Assembly (NCBI GenBank): GCA_024434115.1
Contig: QMIT01000003.1
Coordinates: 345,282-409,281, forward strand
DNA from: Chloroflexota bacterium
GTDB taxonomy: Bacteria > Chloroflexota > Anaerolineae > Aggregatilineales > J027
Length of the DNA: 64,000 nt
Direction: 5' to 3'
The translations under genes and the position numbers were made by a program. Under the pieces are notes generated by a model, which saw only the letters and a list, made by a program, of their open reading frames with translations, had not been told where the DNA came from and searched no databases. Position 1 is the stretch's first letter. Every line of letters begins with the position of its first letter. This document shows positions 17,224 to 27,000 of the stretch, in pieces.

Positions 17224-17703
17224 ATGCCGGCTGTCGAATCAATCTGGCGGGCATTGGATGACGTGAAAGACCCTGAAATCCCGGTAGTGTCGCTGGTGGA
17301 GATGGGCATTGTGCGGGATGTGACCATAATTGATGACTGTGTAATCGTTACCATCACCCCGACCTTTTCCGGTTGCCCCGCCCTCCATGCCATGAAAGCT
17401 GATATTGTAGAACGCTTGACTACGCTTGGCTATGCGAATGTGGAGATCAAAACAACCTTGACGCCAGCATGGTCAACAGATTGGATTACCGAATCGGCCC
17501 GTGTCAAATTGCGGGATTTTGGGCTTGCCCCTCCGCCCATTCATCGTGGAGATTTGAATGTGATGTTGTTGGAGGCAGCGACCTGTCCCTACTGTGGCTC
17601 AACCAATACCTCTCTCCGCAATAGTTTTGGGCCAACCGCCTGCCGCATGATTTTTTATTGCAATGCTTGTAACCAACCCTTTGAGCAATTTAAACCCCTA
17701 TGA
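17224..17703 (+). CDS. paaD: Phenylacetate degradation protein PaaD (MIP18/DUF59 and zinc domain)
   Basis: 159 residues from ATG 17224 (SD GAGG 10 nt upstream; a TTG at 17218 is also in frame). DUF59 domain with DPEIPVVSLVEMGIVRDV and TPTFSGCPA; C-terminal zinc-binding part CPYCGS...CRMIFYCNACNQPFEQFKPL with four Cys. PaaD is needed for epoxidase activity and is thought to help iron-sulfur or di-iron assembly. The stop overlaps the start of the next crotonase gene (ATGA). Confidence 0.94.
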   Translation: MPAVESIWRALDDVKDPEIPVVSLVEMGIVRDVTIIDDCVIVTITPTFSGCPALHAMKADIVERLTTLGYANVEIKTTLTPAWSTDWITESARVKLRDFGLAPPPIHRGDLNVMLLEAATCPYCGSTNTSLRNSFGPTACRMIFYCNACNQPFEQFKPL

Positions 17704-18479
17704 CTGAAAACATTCTTATTGAACGCCCTGCCGACTCTGTGGGTCTCATCCGCCTGAACCGCCCCAAACAACTGAACGCCCTGAATCAAGCCACCTTTGA
17801 TGAACTCCTTACCGCCCTGATAGAATTCGCCGCTGATGATACGATTCGCGTCATCATCCTCACAGGCAACGAAAAAGCATTTGCAGCGGGGTCGGACATC
17901 TACGAAATGCAGGATAAGTCGGCGGTAGACATGCTTGATTATGGTGAACACCGGATGCAGCAATGGGATTATCTCCGCACCTATCCGAAACCCTTAATTG
18001 CCGCTGTCAGTGGGTGGTGTTTAGGTGGAGGCAATGAATTGGCAATGGCCTGTGACATGATCGTTGCCAGCGAAACCGCCAAATTTGGGCAGCCCGAAAT
18101 TTCATTGGCGATTATGCCCGGTGCTGGCGGCACACAGCGATTGGCCCGTGCCGTTGGTAAAATGCTGGCGATGGAGATGGTGCTGGCAGGTCGGGTGTTG
18201 TCAGCCTATGAAGCGGAGTCCTATGGCCTCATCAATAAGGTCGTCCCACCGGAACTCTACCTAGAAAAAGCGATTGAACTGGCCCAAAAAGTCGCCGTCC
18301 AAGCCCCTGTCGCTACCCGCCTTGCCAAAGAAGCGATTTTGAAAGCGTTTGAACTAGCACTGGATGATGGGTTGGTTTTTGAACGGCGCAGTTTCTACAC
18401 CCTGTTCAGCACCGAGGACAAACAAGAGGGCTTCTCGGCCTATCTTGCCAAACGCCCCCCGACATGGAAAGGACAATAA
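17700..18479 (+). CDS. paaF: Enoyl-CoA hydratase, PaaF type
   Basis: 259 residues, standard crotonase length. IRLNRPKQLNALNQATFDEL, AFAAGSDIYEM (oxyanion hole), SGWCLGGGNELAMACDMIVA and FGQPEISLAIMPGAGGTQRL carry the expected features, with the Glu of QPEI and the PGAGGTQR loop, and it ends in FSAYLAKRPPTWKGQ. It hydrates 2,3-didehydroadipyl-CoA in the pathway. The ATGA overlap with paaD and 6-nt gap to the next gene place it in the operon. Confidence 0.9.
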   Translation: MTENILIERPADSVGLIRLNRPKQLNALNQATFDELLTALIEFAADDTIRVIILTGNEKAFAAGSDIYEMQDKSAVDMLDYGEHRMQQWDYLRTYPKPLIAAVSGWCLGGGNELAMACDMIVASETAKFGQPEISLAIMPGAGGTQRLARAVGKMLAMEMVLAGRVLSAYEAESYGLINKVVPPELYLEKAIELAQKVAVQAPVATRLAKEAILKAFELALDDGLVFERRSFYTLFSTEDKQEGFSAYLAKRPPTWKGQ

Positions 18480-18485
18480 CGCGGC

Positions 18486-19277
18486 ATGGACTCGCCTATA
18501 TTGACGGAGCAACAGGGCGGCACTTTGACCATCACCCTCAATCGCCCCGAAAAACTTAATGCCATGACCGACCCCATGTTGGAAGGGTTGCTCGAAGCAC
18601 TCAAACAAGCCGAACGTGACCCCGCCGTGCGTGTGGTGATCTTGACAGGGGCGGGTCGTGGATTTTGCCCCGGTCAAGATTTAGGCGCGGCGAAAGAACG
18701 GGGCAAAGAAACAGGTGATTACGGCTATGGTAAACATTTGCGCGAGACGTATAACCTTATCATTTGGCGGATGCGCCGACTGCCCAAGCCGATTATCGGG
18801 GCGATTAATGGCCCAGCCGCCGGAGCAGGTATGTCTATCGCGCTGGCATGTGATTTGCGGATTGCCGCCGAAAGCGCTGTTTTTGTGCAGGCGTTTGTCA
18901 AAGTCGGCCTTGTACCGGATAGCGGAGCGACGTGGTTATTACCGCGCCTGATTGGGCAAACCCGTGCATTGGAATTGATGCTGACCGGACGCAAGGTGCC
19001 GGCGCAGGAGGCGCTAGAATTGGGCATGATTCATCACGTCGTCGCTGGCGACCAACTCATGCCAAGAGTTCATGAACTCGCCCAAACGTTAGCCCATGCT
19101 GCCACCAAATCTATTGGCTATATCAAACGGGGGCTTGAATTCGCCGCGACCCACACCCTTGAAGAGAGCCTTGAATATGAGGCCGATTTACAGGATATGG
19201 CAGGTCGCACCGCCGACCACCGTGAAGGATTAACCGCATTCCTTGAAAAACGACCACCCCAATATCGAGGTGAATAG
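18486..19277 (+). CDS. paaG: 1,2-epoxyphenylacetyl-CoA isomerase, PaaG type
   Basis: 263 residues. FCPGQDLGAAKERG, NGPAAGAGMSIALACDLRIA and FVKVGLVPDSGATWLLPRLI, with the Asp of PDSGATW that replaces the hydratase Glu in PaaG, support this over PaaF. The C-terminal pattern 'QDMAGRTADHREGLTAFLEK' also fits. It converts the ring epoxide to the oxepin-CoA and shifts double bonds later in the route. It abuts paaH (next start at 19278). Confidence 0.9.
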   Translation: MDSPILTEQQGGTLTITLNRPEKLNAMTDPMLEGLLEALKQAERDPAVRVVILTGAGRGFCPGQDLGAAKERGKETGDYGYGKHLRETYNLIIWRMRRLPKPIIGAINGPAAGAGMSIALACDLRIAAESAVFVQAFVKVGLVPDSGATWLLPRLIGQTRALELMLTGRKVPAQEALELGMIHHVVAGDQLMPRVHELAQTLAHAATKSIGYIKRGLEFAATHTLEESLEYEADLQDMAGRTADHREGLTAFLEKRPPQYRGE

Positions 19278-20150
19278 ATGATTGAGAATATCAAAAAAAT
19301 CGGGGTGCTCGGCTCCGGCACAATGGGCGGGGGCATCGCACAGGTCGCGGCCCAAAGCGGCTATGATGTGCTGCTGTATGACATTAATACCGAGATTTTG
19401 CAGAAGGCGTTTGGCAAAATCAGTGGGTTTATCAATCGTGCTGCCGAAAAGGGCAAAATAACCCACGAAGAGGCCGAGATCACCATTGAGCGCATCATCA
19501 CGACGACCCATCTACCCAATCTGGCAGGCTGCGATTTTATCATCGAGGCCGTGCCCGAAAAATTGGAATTAAAACAGAGCCTCTACCAAGAATTAGATGG
19601 GATTACCTCTCCTCATGTCATTTTAGCCACCAACACCAGCACGCTGAGTGTCACCCAAATTGCCAGTATCACCAAACATCCGGGTCGGGTCGTTGGGATG
19701 CACTTTTTTAACCCCGTGCCATTGATGAAACTGGTTGAGGTCATCGGCGGGGCGATTAGCGATGAGGCCGCCATCCAGACAACTATCGAAATGGCGAAGC
19801 GGCTGGGCAAAACCCCCGTCGTGACCAAAGATGTGCCCGGCTTTATTGTCAATCGTGTGGCCCGCCCATTTTATTTGGAAGCGCTTCGCCTGTTGGAAGA
19901 AGGCGTCGCCGACCACGCCACGATTGACCGCCTGATTCGTGAGGGGGGCGCGTTCAATATGGGGCCGTTTGAATTGATGGATTTAATCGGGCTGGATGTG
20001 AATTTTGCCGCGTCGGTGTCGGTCTATGAAGCCTACTTCCATGAGCCGCGTTATCGCCCCAGCCTGTTGCAGCAGCGCATGGTTGAAAGTGGGCGCTTGG
20101 GCCGCAAAACCGGACGGGGATGGTATAAATATGACGAGGGTGAAAAATGA
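19278..20150 (+). CDS. paaH: 3-hydroxyacyl-CoA dehydrogenase, PaaH/Hbd type
   Basis: 290 residues. Rossmann loop IGVLGSGTMGGGIAQVAAQS; the catalytic His region VVGMHFFNPVPLMKLVEVI; the GF motif KDVPGFIVNRVARPFYLEA; and the C-terminal domain GPFELMDLIGLDV...RKTGRGWYKYDEG. It oxidises 3-hydroxyadipyl-CoA with NAD+. The length equals single-domain-pair enzymes such as Hbd. It overlaps the next gene by 4 nt (ATGA). Confidence 0.93.
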   Translation: MIENIKKIGVLGSGTMGGGIAQVAAQSGYDVLLYDINTEILQKAFGKISGFINRAAEKGKITHEEAEITIERIITTTHLPNLAGCDFIIEAVPEKLELKQSLYQELDGITSPHVILATNTSTLSVTQIASITKHPGRVVGMHFFNPVPLMKLVEVIGGAISDEAAIQTTIEMAKRLGKTPVVTKDVPGFIVNRVARPFYLEALRLLEEGVADHATIDRLIREGGAFNMGPFELMDLIGLDVNFAASVSVYEAYFHEPRYRPSLLQQRMVESGRLGRKTGRGWYKYDEGEK

Positions 20151-20914
20151 AAGTGTTTCTTATTGGGGATAAAAGCCCCCTTATGTCTCAACTTTCTGAC
20201 GGCGTGAGAAAGGCGGGTTTTGAGATTTCTGGGGAATATATTCTCGAATATGGCTTCGTGAGCGAAGATTATTTTGAGGATAACTATAAAATACTCAAAG
20301 CGTCAACATTTGCCATAGAAGCAGTTGTTCATAGTCGAGAGTTAAAAAAGCGGACGAATGAATTCCTATCGCATTTTCTCGATAAAAAAGCCTTTATTGC
20401 TTCCTCAATACTGAATTCCTCCGCATCTGAAATCGGATATTGGATAGATAGAACTGAGTCAAATCGTGTTGTGGGTTGGGCGTCACTCTCTCTTTCGGAC
20501 TCAAATCCAATCGTTGAAATCGCGCCTAATCTGCGAACATCTAAAGAGACAATAGAGGCCGCTCAACAATTCTTCACCAGCCTCGGCAAAGAACCCGCCA
20601 TCATCAGAGATTGCGTAGGAGGCGTTTTGCCGCGTGTGGTGGCAAGTCTCATCAACAATGCCGCCTATGCGTTAATGGAAGGGGTTGCCAGCGCCGCCGA
20701 TATTGATGCCGCCATGAAACTCGGCACCAATTACCCCTTTGGGCCGCTGGAATGGGCAGACAAAATTGGCCTCGATCAAGTCTTGGGGATTTTGGAAGCT
20801 CTGTGCGAAGCCTATGGCGAAGACCGCTACCGGCCTGCCCCTATTTTGCGCCAGTTGGTGTATGCAGGGTATTGGGGCCAACGCACCGGACGCGGTTTCT
20901 ATGAATATCCGTAA
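20147..20914 (+). CDS. 3-hydroxyacyl-CoA dehydrogenase-like protein with degenerate N-domain
   Basis: 255 residues. The C-terminal half is a clear hydroxyacyl-CoA dehydrogenase C-domain (DCVGGVLPRVVASLINNAAY, GTNYPFGPLEWADKIGLDQV, GQRTGRGFYEYP). The N-terminal half starts as a Rossmann-like strand (MKVFLIGDKSPLMSQL) but lacks the GxGxxG dinucleotide loop and the catalytic His-Asn-Pro motif, so redox activity is unlikely. Its DNA is also mosaic: about 20147-20560 is AT-rich, the rest GC-rich like the operon. It may act as a structural or substrate-binding partner of PaaH. It is the last gene of the operon. Confidence 0.85.
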   Translation: MKVFLIGDKSPLMSQLSDGVRKAGFEISGEYILEYGFVSEDYFEDNYKILKASTFAIEAVVHSRELKKRTNEFLSHFLDKKAFIASSILNSSASEIGYWIDRTESNRVVGWASLSLSDSNPIVEIAPNLRTSKETIEAAQQFFTSLGKEPAIIRDCVGGVLPRVVASLINNAAYALMEGVASAADIDAAMKLGTNYPFGPLEWADKIGLDQVLGILEALCEAYGEDRYRPAPILRQLVYAGYWGQRTGRGFYEYP

Positions 20915-21086
20915 TCCTTCATTATGCTGCCGGAGTATCCTGCTCTCCGCCCTTCCTCCTACCCGAATTTAGCCGAAAACAAACCGCCGATGGACAATTG
21001 TTATACAAATTTCATGGGCAAAACACAGAATTTAACTACAATATAAAATAGTGTTGTTTCAATTTTTGTACAAATTAGAGGGTTTC

Positions 21087-24000
21087 ATGTCACTTATAAC
21101 CCCCGACCCCGGCTTGCTTGGTAATACGATTATTAATAACCGCTACCAATTGGAAGATCACCCCAAAGAAGGCACGTTTGCCTACGTCTATCACGCATTC
21201 GATAACCAGTTGGAGCGCCAAGTAGCGGTCAAAGTATTAAAACCCCTGCGCACGCAAAATTCGGAATGGGTAGACCATTTTCGCGGTGAGGCCGCTGTAC
21301 TGGCCGAGATGGAAAACCCGTATATCGTGCGGGTATATGAGGTAGATACCGATACCGCCTCCGGCCTCGATTATCTGGCAATGGAGTGGCTTGGTGGGCA
21401 AAGTTTAGCGGAGTGGCGGCGGGCAGTGGTGAATCCTGCCATTGAAAGCCTGCTCGACATCGCTATTGATATTTGCAAGGGCCTACAGGCTATTCATGAC
21501 CGGGGTTTGATGCACGGGGATATTACGCCGCGCAATGTTTACCTTGAACCGGATAATAGCGGTTGGCGGGCCAAGTTGATTGACCTCGGTTTGATGTGGC
21601 AGCTAAAACACACCGCCCCGGCTGAATTAGACGGCACATTGTCGTATGCCGCGCCAGAACAACTCCGCACCCCCATCAGCGACAGCATCAATTATCGCAG
21701 CGACATTTATGGACTAGGGGCGCTGTTATTTTTCTTATTTTCTGGTCAGCACTATCTCCATAATTTCACACCTGCCCCCAACCAATCCCTTGCGGAACAA
21801 AAGGCGTATTCGTATTATGACCGCGAACAGATCCGTCAAGTCATTTTGTCGGAACCGGCCCGCTCACTGCAAAGCGTTTTGGGGGCGTGCAATCACGAAC
21901 TGAATGACTTGTTGCTGGCAATGCTGGAAAAAGATGTGGAGGTGCGTCAGCCCACGACGGTGGCCGAAGCCCAGCATGAGCTAGAGATCATTCTGCACAG
22001 CTATGAACGCGAAACGTCAGGCGGCGGAGGGCGGGTCAGACTCGAACGGCCCAGTTTTATAGACAACATCGAACTGGAACTCGAATTATTTATCGCTGAC
22101 CGGACTGCGGAAGACATCCGCACCCAATTGATTAGCCAAATGGTCAGTCAAGGGCATTTGCCAGAATCGGCTTTGCGAGCACCTGACCAAGCGATTACCC
22201 CTTTATTGTTTCAAGGCGGCGAGACCTATGATTGCTATCTCTACAACGAAGGCAGCGGGGTCTATGAAAGCGAGCATCGTCTACGCATCGCCTTAGCCAC
22301 TGACAGCAATAATCCCAATAACCTGTACTACACTGAAGCCCTGCATGGATCGCTGGTCTTGGAATGCCTCAAAACCCCCCGTTATCCCAATAGTCTGTTG
22401 GTGCGCCGCATTTATAAAGCACCTGCTGATATGGGCCTACAAAGCAACATCACCCTCGCGGCCCGGCTCAAGTTCACCAGTCGTGGCGCTGGCTCGAATA
22501 CAGCCCAAAATATCCCCGATACGATTATTGAATTGCTCAAGACCAAGCCCAAAGAAATTGAAGCCGATTCACAGGTGATGCAGCGTTTGGGCTATTGGCG
22601 TAGCCACATTAATGCGTGGAAGCGGCTCGTCAGTGAACGGGAATTTGAAGTCGAGTTTGTAGACTATCGCTGGCGCAACGCCCCCAATAATATTGTATTG
22701 GTCTGGTTTTATCTCAACGAAGAAACCACCATCCCATGGGAGCGCCTGCGGGCCAGTGTAAATTCGCCGCTGTATCTGCGCCAATATACCATCGTTGCTG
22801 TTGATGATGAAGACAGCCATGACCTGTTGGATAGTGAAGATATTTTGTTAGGCATCGTGGAACGTCTTGATGAAAACACGGCGGCGGTGCAGGTACGGCT
22901 GGATGGCAGTTTTATCGCACAGGCTCAGGCCGATGACATTTTTCCGCTTCCCGGTTATCTCGCCTGCAAAATGCTGCCCGATTTAGCGCCTATTCGTCGG
23001 CAGGCTGAGGCGCTGGAGGCGTTGGGACGGGGACGCACGCCCAATTCACGCCTTGCACGGTTTATCTTTGATGCAACACAAGCGGCTCTGCCCGGTGAAG
23101 ATGGCGAATTGATCACCCTGCGGCGCGACATGCTGCTGATGGATGATTTGAACACCGACCAACGCAAAGCAGTCGAAAAAGCCCTGAATGCCCCCGATTT
23201 GTTTCTGATTCAAGGTTTGGCAGGCACAGGCAAAAGCCGATTAATTGGGGAACTGTGCTATCAATTTGCCAACCGTGAACAGCGTGTTCTGGTGGTGACT
23301 CAAACCAGTGCAATGATAGATCGCCTGCTAACCATGCTTCCTCATCATCCCGCCATTCGTCCGTTGCGAGTGGGGAAAGGTCACAATGGGCAGGGCTTTA
23401 CCCGCGAGACGATTATCAATATGTGGTTTAGGTCTATGGCGCTAGATGCCAATGAGCGGCTGACCAACCGTGACCGTCAGCAAGAAATGGCCGGGTATTT
23501 ATTCGGCGACCAAAGTCGCTTACAACTGTATCTCAGCACACTTGAAGAAGATGCCGAGCGCCGTCAACAATTGGAGGCCAATTGCGAACAGGCGTATAAA
23601 ATGCTTGACCCCGTGCAAGATGCGCTGGTTGTGGTACAAGAGCGCGAACGGGAACTCTATAGCCTGACGGAACATTTGCTGGCAGCAAGCCAAGCGGTCA
23701 AAAATGAAGAGGCCGCCGAATTTGAGCCGACTCCTAACCCACATTGGCGCTCTGAGATATTGAACGTGGTCACTAGCCCTGAATATCAGGCTTATCTCAA
23801 CCGCTTGGTTGAAGCGATTGATTTGGTCGAGCAAGCCCAACCCGGCGTCACCAAAGAATTGCTAGAGGAAGCCCTCAATACGCAGGACTATCTTATGATT
23901 CAGCGGCTACGGCAGGGTGTCCAAGAGGCCAAATTTTGGGCACACCGCGTCACGTCGGTGTTGAGTGTCGGCCCGCTGTTGGCACAATCATTGGAACAAT

Positions 24001-27000
24001 CCGCCAATCTGTTAGGGATTTTGCAGTCGGATGTGGATTCGCTGCTTAAATTGGCCTCGCTGTATGACGATATTCAAAACCAATACCTTGCAGGCACGGA
24101 ATTGGCACTGGCATCGGTAGCCCTAAAAAATATGACCGATCCGATGCTGCGTATTGATAAGGTTGTCAACAGCTACCAGACCTATATGAACGCCTTCCGC
24201 AAGGTACAAGAAACGCAGGAGCAGTACAAACAAGCCGTTGAGAGTGAAGCCGCCCTCGCTGCCGAAGTGGAATCCAAGCAATCTATTTTGACATGGCAAA
24301 CACAAGTTACCGATCTTCAACAGCAACCCATCCAAGTCTTGGAATTTATCAAGGAATCGGCGAACGAGCTTGAACAATATGCCACCGCGAAAACCACCGG
24401 TTCCCTTGCCAGTATTGACAATCAAAATCTGATTGCCCTGCAACAGTCTATTTCTGACCAGCGCGACTTGATTACCCAGTGTATGAACATCCAAACCTCA
24501 ATGGATGAGGCGATGATCAGCGTTGGTGAGTGGCTGTTAAGCGGGCAGACCATCACATTAAGTGACTATTTACCTAACTCGTTGGTAAAAGCGTTAGAAC
24601 AACACCGCTGGGTCAACGAAGACCCCATTTATCGTAGCATAGCCGAAGCCTACAGCATTTGTCGCGGCGCGATTGCCGAGCTTGATCGTGTCATCCCCTC
24701 CAAATATTTCTTGTTGAATACCAAGCCCGATAAGATTTTGAGTGATCGGCTGCGTGATTTGTTTGACGACAAGCGGCAAACCGACAAATTCAACTGTGTA
24801 TATCCTGCCAACATCAACAAGTTCACCCAGCAGTTGCAGCGTATCTTGTCAGAGCGGCTGAAGAATGCCCGCACCTCACGCAAGGCCGATGCCCAAGCGT
24901 GGCTGCCAGTGGTCAGCGAATATTATGTCATCGTCGGGTTTGAAAAATTGCTGAATCGGCAGATGATGGCGCATTCCGCTCGGCTTGCTGAACCGATTGT
25001 CCAGCAGGGGCGGCACCGCTTGGTCATGCACGAACTCCTGCCGCGTGTCATTAAAGAGCAGCAGTTGGAATTGCAGCGCCTCACCGAGCAACTTGACCGC
25101 ATGAAAACAATGATTTCGGCCAAAGCCAAACGCGCCGAACAGCAGCGTGAGCAGGTCGCTCAAAAAATGGAGGCCCATTTAGAGGCTTTTCGTTCAGCCA
25201 TTACACAGGTCGAAACTCAACTGGGCACGAACGTTTATGCCGAACTGCGTACCCTGCTCGATCAAATTAATTGGAAACTGACCCCCGAACCTGTTGGGGC
25301 CGCCGCCCTGTTGGAAGAAACACTCTATGCCGCCCATGAAGCCATTGACCAGATATTTGCGGGTCACCATGAGGTTTTGGAAGATGCCCGCTATGAACTG
25401 GCCCAAGCGCAGAACATCAAGACGCAATGCCGCGAAAGAATTCAGCAAGCCCAAAAGGATATGGGGCAACTGAAACGGGAGATTGCCGCCGAAACCGAAA
25501 CGCTCAAGAGTTTACAGGCCAGTTGGCAGCAGTGGGAAAACATTCACCAGCAAACGGGTATCGCCGCCGAGATTCAAAGTCTGTTTACGTTGGTGTCACG
25601 GGGTAAAAGCGTCCAAGCGATTTTAGATATTCGAGACAACATCGCCAATGTCTATCAGCAGACGTACCAAGCACTCATCGAAAGTGTGCAAGCCAGTGAA
25701 GCCCGCCTTGCTCAGAAAACGGCCACTCAGACAGTTAATCCGGAGCAGTTAAAAGCGGAAATGAGCCAAGCCGACACCAAACGGCAATCTATGGCCCAAA
25801 ATATTCAACGGGAGATGGAGCGGCTTGGTGGTCAGCGCTTGGTGATTGCCCTAAATGGCACCCGACCACCTGTGGATATTACTCCTGAAGCACTGATCGC
25901 ATGGCAACGACTGCTTGATCTCATCAATAAGCTGGTCGCCGAGCTTAATACCTTACCGCGCTATCTCGACCCCCTCACGCTGTTGGATACCCTGTTGGAT
26001 CAGGTGCATATCTTAACTGTCGAGAACGCCGAAAACGTGAAACAATTGGCGGGAGAACGTGATCTATTATCTCAGCGTCAGCTTCAGGCCGAACATGAGT
26101 TGGAACAGTATGTTCATGATGTCGAGATGGAGCGTACTTTATGGGAGGAAATTCATCAATCCATCCCGCACCCCCTGCTCGACACGCTCGGCCCGGTCAA
26201 AGATATTCATTACCCCAGTTATGTGAAGAAGGTTATGGAACGAGCGTCCAGCGACGAATGGCAGCAGGAATGGTCACGCCAACAGATGCTGATGGTAGGG
26301 TTGGAAAATCTCGTGCAGGGATGGATTGCCCGTCTAAGCGAGCAACGCCCAAGCGACACAGCAGATTTGCGCGAACTCTACCTCGCCAATGTTAATGTGA
26401 TGGGGGCAACCTATAATGAACTCAGTCAAATCGGGCCATATCATCGGGAATATCGGCCCTTTGATGTGGTCATTATTGATGATGCCCAACGTGCTACCCC
26501 ATCTGAAATGCTGTTGGCGATGTTGATGGCCCATAAAATGGTGCTGATCGGCGATGCCCAACAATTACCGCCGATGGTGGGGGAACAAACCTTGTCAGAG
26601 GCCGTACAAGCCTTCAATTTGCCGTCAGCGGAAATGGAGCATCTGCGCCAATCCTACTTCTGCAATTTGTTTAATTCTGCCCCACAAGCCTTGAAAGTGA
26701 CCCTTACCCAGCAATATCGGATGCACGGCACAATTCAGGAAGTAGTCAATACACTCTGCAATTATCAGCTATCTGGTGGGCATGACCGCGAACATGGCCT
26801 GATTTTGGCGACGATCCCCCACAATATCAATGTGGTCAAGATTGTGACACCTGCCGAAGGCCTATATAACGAGGAACAAGCTGGGGCAAGTTATCGAAAT
26901 CAGGGCGAGGTGGAAATCATTGAACGACTCCTGCGCCAGATGAACGACGCATGGATGAAACAAGCCGAAGGCGGAATGCCTAAATCAGTGGGGGTAGTCA

